From: Microlunatus soli
Lineage (GTDB): Bacteria > Actinomycetota > Actinomycetes > Propionibacteriales > Propionibacteriaceae
Direction: 5' to 3'
NCBI RefSeq assembly: GCF_900105385.1
Contig: NZ_LT629772.1
Span: forward strand, 186,001 to 250,000
DNA: 64,000 nucleotides
In this document: positions 49,893-58,311 of the stretch, one piece after another
How the letters are laid out: every line of letters starts with the position of its first letter
Position numbering within the stretch: position 1 is the first letter of the stretch
Program-made: the position numbers and the translations under genes
The notes under the pieces: generated by a model
Database searches by the model: none
What the model was told of the DNA's origin: nothing
The model's input: the letters and a program-made list of their open reading frames with translations, nothing else

Positions 49893-50573
49893 TCACAGCG
49901 CGACGTACGGCAGTTCGGCTCCTTCGCGTGCGGTGTGCGCGGCCCAGTAATGCCGAGCGATCGTCTCGGGCTGGGTTTCGGGCCCGCCGGAGCCGATCCA
50001 GGCGAAGATCGGGACGTGGGCCACGTACACCCCGGTGTCCGCGGTTGCCTGGTGCAGCTTGAGCGCGTAGCTGCGCAGCGCGCCGCTGCCGATGCTGGTG
50101 GTGGCGAATTCGGCGGGCCCGGCGAGCGGATCCTTCGACGTACCGCCGGTGCTGTAGAGAATCGTTCCGCTGCCACGCTCGATCATCGCCGGCAACACCT
50201 GCTCGGTAGCCGCGATCCCGCCGTAGAGGTAGTAGTCGATCTGCGGCTGGATGTTGGCTCTGGTCGCCTCCAACGGCGACGGATTGTCCAACCCCGGAAC
50301 GGGCGCGTGCGGAGCGGGTGAATACTCCAGGACGTCGACGGCTCCGAAACGCTTCGTGATCCGGCCGAAGGCGGCGGCGATCGAGGCCGGCTCCAAGACA
50401 TCGGCGGCGAAGCCGGCAGCTTCGATCCCTGCCTCGTTCAGCTCAGCGGCGAGGGCGGCGAGCTTGGTCTCGGTGCGGGACAGCAGCGCCACGGAGTATC
50501 CGTTCGATCCGAAGGCCTTGGCGATCGATCGGCCGAGGCCGGATCCGGCGCCGACGATGGCAATGGTGGGCAT
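49893..50573 (-). CDS. Short-chain dehydrogenase/reductase (SDR) family protein
   Basis: The 226-residue product has the SDR cofactor motif IAIVGAGSGLGRSIAKAFGS at about 4-23 and a Rossmann core (GFAADVLEPASIAAAFGRI). At the active site the usual Ser-Tyr-Lys is not conserved (ILYSTGGTSKDPLAGPAEFA has no YxxxK), which suggests altered catalysis or a non-catalytic role. ATG 50573 has GAAAGGAACC upstream. The gene is divergent from an HxlR regulator, a frequent arrangement in which HxlR represses the reductase in the absence of an electrophile or aldehyde. Confidence 0.83.
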   Translation of the reverse strand: MPTIAIVGAGSGLGRSIAKAFGSNGYSVALLSRTETKLAALAAELNEAGIEAAGFAADVLEPASIAAAFGRITKRFGAVDVLEYSPAPHAPVPGLDNPSPLEATRANIQPQIDYYLYGGIAATEQVLPAMIERGSGTILYSTGGTSKDPLAGPAEFATTSIGSGALRSYALKLHQATADTGVYVAHVPIFAWIGSGGPETQPETIARHYWAAHTAREGAELPYVAL

Positions 50574-50705
50574 GGTTGGGTTCCTTTCGGTGGTTCGCCC
50601 GTCGCGGGGTGGTCCCCGCGAGCTCGGGTGAGGCGTGGTTACTGTTGGTGCGGTAGAGGACGAGATTCGTTATGACGTTGGGAAGTCGAACCCGGAGGCG
50701 AGGAG

Positions 50706-51128
50706 ATGGCGGCAGCGAGGACGGTCGGTGGTCCGTGCCAGGCATGGCCCGAGGACAGTGCCTTCATCCGCGAGGTGCTCGACCGGATCGGCGACAAATG
50801 GACCATGTTGATCATCAGTACGCTCGGTGCAGAAGCAGTGCGCTACTCCGACCTGCAGGCAAGCATCCCCGGGATCTCGCAACGGATGCTGACCCAGACG
50901 CTCAAACACCTCGAGCGCGACGGACTGCTCACCCGCACCGCCTACGCCGAGGTCCCTCCGCGGGTGGAGTACGAGCTGACCGATCTGGGTCGGTCGCTGC
51001 TGGACGCGGTGATGGCGATGGCGGGCTGGGCTGCCGCACACCACGCCGAGGTCGCCAGCAACCGGGCTGCCAGTGAGCTGACCGGGATCGGCCGGGCTCG
51101 GGTCCCGGTCAGTACGCCGACCGACTGA
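50706..51128 (+). CDS. HxlR family winged-helix transcriptional regulator
   Basis: The 140-residue product has the HxlR winged helix: AFIREVLDRIGDKWTMLIIS, RYSDLQASIPGISQRMLTQT, LKHLERDGLLTRTAYAEV and PPRVEYELTDLGRSLLDAVM, in the family order. A Cys at about residue 11 (GGPCQAW) sits where redox- or aldehyde-sensing HxlR proteins carry their conserved Cys. ATG 50706 follows GGAGGCGAGG. It probably controls the divergent SDR gene across the 132-bp gap. Confidence 0.92.
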   Translation: MAAARTVGGPCQAWPEDSAFIREVLDRIGDKWTMLIISTLGAEAVRYSDLQASIPGISQRMLTQTLKHLERDGLLTRTAYAEVPPRVEYELTDLGRSLLDAVMAMAGWAAAHHAEVASNRAASELTGIGRARVPVSTPTD

Positions 51129-51239
51129 GCCGTCGCCCGGCCCCGTCCCTCCCGGTCCGCGTTGCCTGCTCATCTCCTGCCCCTTACCTCACGAGTAGTG
51201 CGTAACACCATCATGAGTCGGTAAAAGGGGCGCTACAAA

Positions 51240-51257
51240 AGGCACTTCGAAGTGCCT
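51240..51257. promoter_or_regulatory. 18-bp perfect palindrome upstream of recC
   Basis: AGGCACTTCGAAGTGCCT is a perfect palindrome 98 bp before recC and 111 bp after the HxlR stop, flanked by CAAA. It could be a regulator operator for recCBD or, on the minus strand where it is followed by TTTT, a terminator stem. Confidence 0.45.
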
Positions 51258-51355
51258 GAACGCCACAGTAGGCCGGCTGCCGGGCCCGCCACGGCTGATC
51301 GGCTGTGTACGCGCCCACCGGATTGTCGGCGACGACCTCTAGAGTGACCGACGCC

Positions 51356-54300
51356 ATGGGACTTCTCCTTCATCGGGCCAGCCGCGCCGATCGGTTGGTC
51401 GCCGGACTCGGCGCGGTGCTGGCCACGCCGCCCGCGGACACGTTCGCGACCGAGATCGTCGCGGTGCCCACTCGCGGTGTCGAACGCTGGCTCGCCCAGT
51501 CGCTGTCCCATCTGCTCGGGACCGGGGCAGCCACCGACGGGGTCTGCGCCGGAATCGACTTCCCCTCCCCGGAGCGGCTGGTCGGCGATGCGGTGTCACC
51601 GATCACCGGCATCGAGCCCCGATCAGATCCCTGGCATCCACGACGCGCCGTCTGGGCGCTGCTGTCGGTGATCGACGCCGGCCGGCATCAGGAGTGGGCC
51701 GAGCCGCTGTGGCGCTATCTCGCCGATCGCGAGCCCGATCATGACCTCTCCCGAGCCGGGGCCGAGGACGAGATCGGGGAGGTGGAGGGCGCCGGCAGAC
51801 GGTACGCGACGGCGTTCCATCTGGCCGAGTTGCTCGCCGGGTATGCCGGCGATCGGCCACAGATGATCATGCATTGGCTGGCCGGCCGGGACACCGACGG
51901 CGGCGGCCGACCGCTGCCGGCGACGATGGCCTGGCAGGCCGAACTGCTGCGCAGACTGCGGGTCGAGATCGGGGTGCCGGGACCTGCCGAACGGTTGCCG
52001 GAGGCCGCCGCCCAGTTGGCCGCCGACCCGTCCGCGTCGACACTGCCGGGACGGCTCTCGGTGTTCGGACCGACCCGGCTGTCGCATGCGACGCTGACGG
52101 TGCTGGCTGCGCTGGCCCACCATCGCGAGGTACATCTGTGGCTGCCGCACGCCTCCCCTGCGCTGTGGCAACAGGTGTCGGCCGCCATCGCCGATCGTCC
52201 CGCGATTCAGTCTCGCTCCGACGATCCGACCGCTGACCTGCCGCGGCATCGGCTGCTCGGCTACCTGGGCCGCGACGCCCGCGAGTTCCAGGTCGGCCTG
52301 TCCCGGTTGGACACCGAGATCCATGATCAACTCCTGGACGAGACCGACGAACGGGTGGACGATCCGGCGACGGCTCCGGCGGGCGGTCCCCTGTTGCGGC
52401 GCCTGCAGGACGATCTGGCTGCCGACCGCCCGTTGCGGACCGCCGACACGTCGGCACCGATCGCCGCCGACGACCACAGCATCGGCGTGCACGCCGCGCA
52501 CGGGCCGGATCGGCAGGTGGAGGTGTTGCGGGAGTTGGTGCTCGGGCTGTTGGCCGACGACCCGACCCTGGAGCCACGCGACATCATGGTGATGTGCCCC
52601 GACATCGAGACCTTCGCCCCGCTGGTCTCGGCCGCGTTCGGCGCCCAGGCCGTCGATGCCGATACCGAACCCGACGGTCATCCCGGCCATCAGCTCCGGG
52701 TCCGGCTCGCCGACCGGTCGCTGCGTCAGCTCAATCCGTTGTTGCAGGTGCTGTCCCGGCTGTTCGACCTGGCCGAGTCGCGGATCGAGGCGTCGGCGAT
52801 CGTCGACCTGTGCGGCACCGATCCGGTGGCGACGCAGTTCGATCTGCGAGCCGAGGATCTGCTCCGGCTGCGTGAGCTGGTCGCCCGGTCCGGTGTCCGG
52901 TGGGGATTGGACCCGCGGGACCGGCAGCGGTTCGCGATGGGTGACTTCGCGCAGAACACCTGGGCTGCCGGTCTGGACCGGATGCTGCTCGGGGTGGCGA
53001 TGGACGAGGACGGCGAACACTTCATCGGCACCACGCTGCCGATGGACGATATCGACGCCGGCGACGTCGAGCTCGTCGGTCGGCTCGCCGAGGTGGTCGA
53101 CCGGTTGAACACCGTGATCGCCTCGTTCGACCGCCGACAGTCGCTGCGGTCCTGGATCGACGCCTGCCGGACGGCCCTCGATCTACTCACCGCGGTCCCG
53201 TCCAACGACAACTGGCAGCTCGCCCAGGCCTACGGCGAGCTGACTCGGATCGGCGAGTCGGCGGCCGGCGATTCGACAGGCTCAGGACACCGCCGGGATG
53301 ATCTGCTGCTGACCCGTCGGGAGGCGCGTGCGGTGCTCTCCGACCTCTTCGCGGGCCGGCCCAGCCGGGCCAACTTCCGGACCGGTACGTTGACCGTCGC
53401 GACGCTGATGCCGATGCGTTCAGTGCCGCATCGGGTGGTGTGTCTGCTCGGTCTGGACGACGGCGTGTTCCCGCGGGCCGGCCGGTTGGACGGTGACGAT
53501 CTGCTCGCGGTCGACCCGTGGATCGGTGACCGGGACCGGCGCAGCGAGGACCGGCAGCTGCTGCTGGACGCGATCATGTCGGCGACCGAGCATCTGATGA
53601 TCATCTACTCCGGCGCCGATCCGCGGACCAATGCCGATCGGCCGCCATCGGTGCCCCTCGGAGAGTTGCTCGACGTGTTGGATCAGACCGCGACCGCTGC
53701 CGACGGCGGGCCGGTGCGGAGCCAGATCCTGCACCGGCATCCGTTGCAGCCGTTCGATGTCGCCAACTTCGTGACCGCCGACGGCCGACCGCCGGGTAGC
53801 TTCGACACCGCCGGGCTGGCTGCGGCACGGGCGACGCTGCAACCTCGTACGGAGCCGACTCCGGTCTACTCCCCCGAGCCGCTGCCGGCCTACCAACTGC
53901 CGGCCCTGTTGCCGGTGGAGGAACTGGTCCGCTTCTTCCGGCACCCCGTGCAACGCTTCCTGCGGACCCGAGCCGGGATCGGTCTCTACACCGAGGAGGA
54001 CCCGACCACCGACGAGATGCCGGTGCAACCGGACGGTCTGCAGGGCTGGGCGATCGGCGACCGGATGCTGCGAGCCCATCTGGCAGGTGTTTCGATCTCT
54101 CATCTGGCGACGGCCGAACGACTGCGCGGTGAGGTGCCGCCGAAGGAGTTCGGTGGACGATTCCTGCGACCGATCACCGACAACGTCGCCGAGATCGCCG
54201 ACCGGGCCCGTCCCGAGTTGTCAGGCGCCCGGCACAACGTCGACATCAACGCCGAGCTGACGCTGCCACCGCCCGGTTCCACCGACGCGGACGAAACGGC

Positions 54301-54859
54301 GGACCGGACCGTCTCGGTGGTCGGCACCGTGGCCGGGGTGTACGGGGATCGGCTGGTCACGGTGCACTATTCCCGGCTCGGACCCAAGCAGCGGCTGCAG
54401 TCCTGGATCCAGCTGCTGGCGATGACCGCCACCGAGCCCGGACCGTGGCAGGCGATCACCATCGGACGCGGCAACCGGTGGTCCCCGGGCACCTCCCGGC
54501 TCGGCCCGGTTCCAGCCGACTTCGCCCGCGAGGCGTTGGCCGATCTGGTCGACATCTATCGGGCCGGGATGACCTCGCCACTCCCGCTGCTGCCGCTGGC
54601 CGCAGCGGAGTACGCGACCCTGATCGGCTCCGGCAAACGGTCACCCGAGCTGCTCCGCGGCCGGGTTGCCCAGCAGGTCCAATTCGATCTTGACGACACC
54701 TACCGTGCGGTCTTCGGTACCGACTTCAGCTTCGAGAAGTTGATCAAGATCCCCGCCCGGCCCGGTGACGCCCGGGAGGGACTGAGTGCACCCAGCCGGT
54801 TCGGGGCCCTGGCCCGTCGGGTCTGGCATCCCCTGTTGAATGCGGAGGAGCTGGCGTGA
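51356..54859 (+). CDS. recC: Exodeoxyribonuclease V gamma subunit RecC
   Basis: RecC splits duplex ends and recognises Chi in the RecBCD helicase-nuclease. The 1167-residue product has the RecC N-terminal helicase-like domain (AVPTRGVERWLAQSLSHLLG, DFPSPERLV, WALLSVIDAG), HRLLGYLGRDAREFQVGLSR and the central DDPTLEPRDIMVMCPDIETF. It also has MPMRSVPHRVVCLLGLDDGV and the nuclease-like C-terminal domain PVEELVRFFRHPVQRFLRTR. Length fits RecC. ATG 51356 starts MGLLLHRASRADRL. The longer frame from 51305 is not conserved. The gene overlaps recB by 4 bp (GTGA). A REP-like repeat is embedded in frame near 53272. Confidence 0.93.
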   Translation: MGLLLHRASRADRLVAGLGAVLATPPADTFATEIVAVPTRGVERWLAQSLSHLLGTGAATDGVCAGIDFPSPERLVGDAVSPITGIEPRSDPWHPRRAVWALLSVIDAGRHQEWAEPLWRYLADREPDHDLSRAGAEDEIGEVEGAGRRYATAFHLAELLAGYAGDRPQMIMHWLAGRDTDGGGRPLPATMAWQAELLRRLRVEIGVPGPAERLPEAAAQLAADPSASTLPGRLSVFGPTRLSHATLTVLAALAHHREVHLWLPHASPALWQQVSAAIADRPAIQSRSDDPTADLPRHRLLGYLGRDAREFQVGLSRLDTEIHDQLLDETDERVDDPATAPAGGPLLRRLQDDLAADRPLRTADTSAPIAADDHSIGVHAAHGPDRQVEVLRELVLGLLADDPTLEPRDIMVMCPDIETFAPLVSAAFGAQAVDADTEPDGHPGHQLRVRLADRSLRQLNPLLQVLSRLFDLAESRIEASAIVDLCGTDPVATQFDLRAEDLLRLRELVARSGVRWGLDPRDRQRFAMGDFAQNTWAAGLDRMLLGVAMDEDGEHFIGTTLPMDDIDAGDVELVGRLAEVVDRLNTVIASFDRRQSLRSWIDACRTALDLLTAVPSNDNWQLAQAYGELTRIGESAAGDSTGSGHRRDDLLLTRREARAVLSDLFAGRPSRANFRTGTLTVATLMPMRSVPHRVVCLLGLDDGVFPRAGRLDGDDLLAVDPWIGDRDRRSEDRQLLLDAIMSATEHLMIIYSGADPRTNADRPPSVPLGELLDVLDQTATAADGGPVRSQILHRHPLQPFDVANFVTADGRPPGSFDTAGLAAARATLQPRTEPTPVYSPEPLPAYQLPALLPVEELVRFFRHPVQRFLRTRAGIGLYTEEDPTTDEMPVQPDGLQGWAIGDRMLRAHLAGVSISHLATAERLRGEVPPKEFGGRFLRPITDNVAEIADRARPELSGARHNVDINAELTLPPPGSTDADETADRTVSVVGTVAGVYGDRLVTVHYSRLGPKQRLQSWIQLLAMTATEPGPWQAITIGRGNRWSPGTSRLGPVPADFAREALADLVDIYRAGMTSPLPLLPLAAAEYATLIGSGKRSPELLRGRVAQQVQFDLDDTYRAVFGTDFSFEKLIKIPARPGDAREGLSAPSRFGALARRVWHPLLNAEELA
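53272..53290. repeat. REP-like TTCGACAGGCTCA motif inside recC
   Basis: TTCGACAGGCTCAGGACAC lies in frame within recC and encodes DSTGSGH between ESAAG and RRDDLLL. It resembles the intergenic copy at 5018-5037 (TTCGACAAGCTCAAGG). Confidence 0.5.
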
Positions 54860-57800
54860 CCGCCTTCGACGTCTGCGGCGAGCTGCCGACCGGGACCACG
54901 GTGCTGGAGGCGAGCGCCGGCACCGGAAAGACCTACACGATCGCAGCCCTGGCCGCTCGCTACATCGCCGACGGCATCGTCGAGCTGCCGGAGCTGATGG
55001 TGATCACCTTCGGGCGGATGGCGACCAACGAGCTGCGGATGCGGGTCCGCGAGCGCCTGGTCGCCGTCGAACGCGCGCTCACCGAGTGCCTGGCCGAGGG
55101 CGATGATCAACAACGCGCCCCGGATCGTGATCATGACGATGTCACGAGACTGCTGATCACCGGGACGCCGTCGGTGCTGGCGGCTCGGCATCGTCGGGTC
55201 CGGGCAGCGCTGGCCGAGTTCGACGCGGCCACGATCGCCACCACGCATGAGTTCTGTCAAACCATGCTGGACGAGCTCGGCGTACTCGGTGATCATGAAC
55301 CGGACGCGACCTTCACCGATTCGTTGACCGATCTGACCGCCGAGGTCGCGACCGACTGCTATCTGCAACGCTTCGCCGGGGACAGCACGCCTCCTCCGTT
55401 CGACTTCGCCGAAGCGATCCGGATCGCCACCGACGTGATCGGCGACGAGACGGTCCCGCTGGTTCCTCGACCGGTCGGTGAAGTGGGCCGGACCGACGCC
55501 GATCAGCGGTACGCCTTCGCCACCGACGTCCGTGAGCAGTTGCGTGTCCGCAAGGCGCGTCGTCGGCTGTACAGCTACTCCGACATGCTGACCCGGCTGC
55601 GGGACACGCTGGTCGACCCGGTCCGCGGCGGACCGGCAGCGGACCGGCTGCGGGAACGCTACGCGGTGGTTCTGGTCGACGAGTTCCAGGACACCGACCC
55701 GGTCCAGTGGGAGATCCTGCGGACCGCGTTCGCCGGGCATGCCACGCTGATCCTGATCGGCGATCCCAAGCAGGCGATCTATGCCTTCCGCGGTGCGGAC
55801 GTGTATTCCTACCTGGATGCCGTCACCGAGGCCGGCCAGCTCGGCACCCTGAATGTCAACTGGCGAAGCGATTCCGTGCTCGTCGCAGCGCTGGACCAGC
55901 TGATGGGCGGCGTTGCGCTCGGTGATCAACGCATCACCGTCGGCGGGGTCACCGCGCACCATCAGCAGCGCCGGTTGTTGCCGTCCCAAGATCAACTCGA
56001 CGACTGCCCGGCCACCTCCGACGGCGGGCCCGGTCGGCTGGCGCCGGTCCGCATCCGGTTCCAGCCGCACGAGCCGGAGTCCGAGCAGCTCCCCCGGGTC
56101 GGCAATCTGCGGCGCACCATCACCGCCGATCTGGTTGCCGACATCGCCGAACTGCTGGCGGCTCGCCCGCTGCTCACCATCGGCGAACGGCGACCGGTCC
56201 GGCCGGGTGACATCGCGGTGCTGGTCCGCCGCAATGACCGGGCCGAGGAGATCCGGACGGCGTTGACCGGCGCCGGCATCCCGGCGGTCGTGCTGGGCGT
56301 CAGCAGTGTCTATGCCAGCGACACCGCATCCGAATGGCTGACCTTGTTGACCGCTCTGGAGCAACCGCGCCAGTCCCAGGTGCGGGCGGTCGCGCTGACC
56401 GCGTTCGTCGGCTGGACGATGCCCGAACTGGCCACCGCCGACGAGGACGCGGTGATCGAGCTGTCGGCGCGGATCCGGCGCTGGAGCCGGCTGCTCACCC
56501 ACCGCGGCGTGGCAGCGTTGATCGAGGCCATCACCACCGAGACCGATCTTGGTCGGCGGATGTTGGCGTCGATCGGCGGCGAACGGCGGCTGACCGACAT
56601 CCGGCACATCGGTCAGAGCCTGCACGCCACCATGACCTCGGGCCAGCTCGGGGTCGGTGCCCTGATCGACTGGCTGCGGCAGCGGATCGACGAAGCGCAG
56701 AACACCAGCCTGGACGACCGCAGCCGCCGACTGGAGACCGATGCCGAGGCGGTCCAGATCCTCACCGTGCACCGCAGCAAGGGGCTGCAGTTTCCGATCG
56801 TCTATCTCCCCGAAGCCTGGGATCGCTTCGTCCGCCGTGAGGACGACGGTCGGCTGCTCCGGCTGCACGACGATCGAACCGGTGAACTGGTCCTCGACGT
56901 CGGTGGACTCGGCGGCGCCGGTCGGCGGGAGCGACTGGCCGGCTACCGGGCCGAGGACGGCGGCGAGGACCTCCGGCTGGCCTACGTCGCCTTCACCCGG
57001 GCGCAGACCCAGGTGGTGACGTGGTGGATGCCGTCGCTGAACACCGCCGGCTCGGCCCTGCAACGCTTCCTGTTCCGGTCCCGTGCCGCGGAGTCGGCCG
57101 AACCGGCCGACCGCTACGAGGTGACCAGCGATCCCGGCCTGCTGCCGCACGATGCCGCCCTGTTCTCGATTGAGCAGATCATGCCGCGGCCGGTCGCGGA
57201 GTGGCAGGCCGGGCCGCAGCTCCCCCGGCGACTGGAGAGCCGACGATTCGATCGCGAGCTCGACCAGGACTGGCGGCGGACCTCCTACTCGGCGTTGACG
57301 GCGGCCGCCCACGGAAGCGAGGCCGCGGCCGCAGGCGCCGGAGCCGGGGTGAGCAGCGAGGCCGAACCGACCAAGGAGGACGACGAGACGGCGGTGAGCG
57401 AGTCGCTGTCCGAACTGGCAACCCCGATCGCCGAATCGTCCTCGACGGTCGAAGCCCCCGTCCCGGCCGCTGGTGAGCTGGTGTCGCCGATGGACGCGTT
57501 GCCGATGGGCGCGGCGTTCGGCACCGTGGTGCACGCGATCTTCGAGCAGGTCGATCCGCAGGCCGATGACCTCGGCACCCAACTGCGGACCCTGGCCGGC
57601 GAGGAGTTGTCCCGACTGCCGGCCGGACCGATGACGGCACCGGCGTTGGCCGACGGCATCGAGCCGGCGTTGCTGACCCCGCTGGGTCCGCTCGCCGACG
57701 ACCGCAGGCTGGCCGACATCCCGGTCTCCGACCGGCTTGCCGAGCTCACCTTCGAGCTGCCCCTCGCCGGGGGTGACCAGCCACGCGGCAACGTCCGGCT

Positions 57801-58311
57801 GGGCGACGTCGGACCGTTGCTGGACAAACACCTGGACAGCACCGACCACCTCGCGCCCTATCCGGCGATGCTGGCCGATCCGATGCTGGCCGATCAACCA
57901 CTGCGTGGCTACCTGACGGGCAGCATCGACGCCGTACTACGGGTCGGCGATGATCAACCGCGCTATCTGGTGGTCGACTACAAGACCAACTGGCTCGGCG
58001 AATTCGATCGGCGTCCGCTGCTGGTGTCGGCCTACGCTCCGTCCCGGCTGCCGGAGGCGATGATGCGTGCGCACTATCCGCTGCAGGCGCTGCTGTATGC
58101 GGTTGCCCTGCATCGCTATCTGCGCTGGCGGCAGCCCGGCTACGACCCGGAGCAGCATCTGGGTGGGATGCTGTATCTGTTCGTCCGCGGGATGGCCGGC
58201 CCGGACACACCACGCGAGGGCGGCGTGCCGTGCGGCGTCTTCTCCTGGCGGCCGCCGTCGGCGTTGATCACCGAACTGTCCGATCTGCTGGACGGAGTTG
58301 AGCGACCGTGA
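54856..58311 (+). CDS. recB: Exodeoxyribonuclease V beta subunit RecB
   Basis: RecB is the 3'-5' helicase and sole nuclease of RecBCD. The 1151-residue product has Walker A EASAGTGKTYTIAALAARYI, motif Ia LMVITFGRMATNELRMRVRE, motif II VVLVDEFQDTDPVQWEILR and motif III ILIGDPKQAIYAFRGADVYS. Motif V is TVHRSKGLQFPIVYLPEAW and motif VI is RLAYVAFTRAQTQVVTWW. The C-terminal nuclease domain has TGSIDAVLRVGDDQPRYLVV then DYKTNWLG, the D-x(n)-DYK metal site. The acidic Ala/Glu linker (about 830-870) separates helicase and nuclease. GTG 54856 overlaps recC, and its stop overlaps recD. Confidence 0.95.
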   Translation: MTAFDVCGELPTGTTVLEASAGTGKTYTIAALAARYIADGIVELPELMVITFGRMATNELRMRVRERLVAVERALTECLAEGDDQQRAPDRDHDDVTRLLITGTPSVLAARHRRVRAALAEFDAATIATTHEFCQTMLDELGVLGDHEPDATFTDSLTDLTAEVATDCYLQRFAGDSTPPPFDFAEAIRIATDVIGDETVPLVPRPVGEVGRTDADQRYAFATDVREQLRVRKARRRLYSYSDMLTRLRDTLVDPVRGGPAADRLRERYAVVLVDEFQDTDPVQWEILRTAFAGHATLILIGDPKQAIYAFRGADVYSYLDAVTEAGQLGTLNVNWRSDSVLVAALDQLMGGVALGDQRITVGGVTAHHQQRRLLPSQDQLDDCPATSDGGPGRLAPVRIRFQPHEPESEQLPRVGNLRRTITADLVADIAELLAARPLLTIGERRPVRPGDIAVLVRRNDRAEEIRTALTGAGIPAVVLGVSSVYASDTASEWLTLLTALEQPRQSQVRAVALTAFVGWTMPELATADEDAVIELSARIRRWSRLLTHRGVAALIEAITTETDLGRRMLASIGGERRLTDIRHIGQSLHATMTSGQLGVGALIDWLRQRIDEAQNTSLDDRSRRLETDAEAVQILTVHRSKGLQFPIVYLPEAWDRFVRREDDGRLLRLHDDRTGELVLDVGGLGGAGRRERLAGYRAEDGGEDLRLAYVAFTRAQTQVVTWWMPSLNTAGSALQRFLFRSRAAESAEPADRYEVTSDPGLLPHDAALFSIEQIMPRPVAEWQAGPQLPRRLESRRFDRELDQDWRRTSYSALTAAAHGSEAAAAGAGAGVSSEAEPTKEDDETAVSESLSELATPIAESSSTVEAPVPAAGELVSPMDALPMGAAFGTVVHAIFEQVDPQADDLGTQLRTLAGEELSRLPAGPMTAPALADGIEPALLTPLGPLADDRRLADIPVSDRLAELTFELPLAGGDQPRGNVRLGDVGPLLDKHLDSTDHLAPYPAMLADPMLADQPLRGYLTGSIDAVLRVGDDQPRYLVVDYKTNWLGEFDRRPLLVSAYAPSRLPEAMMRAHYPLQALLYAVALHRYLRWRQPGYDPEQHLGGMLYLFVRGMAGPDTPREGGVPCGVFSWRPPSALITELSDLLDGVERP

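Noticed and set aside
54700-57897. 1065-residue open frame on the minus strand opposite recB
   Set aside because: The plus strand carries all RecB helicase and nuclease motifs. The minus frame is a GC-rich antisense shadow.
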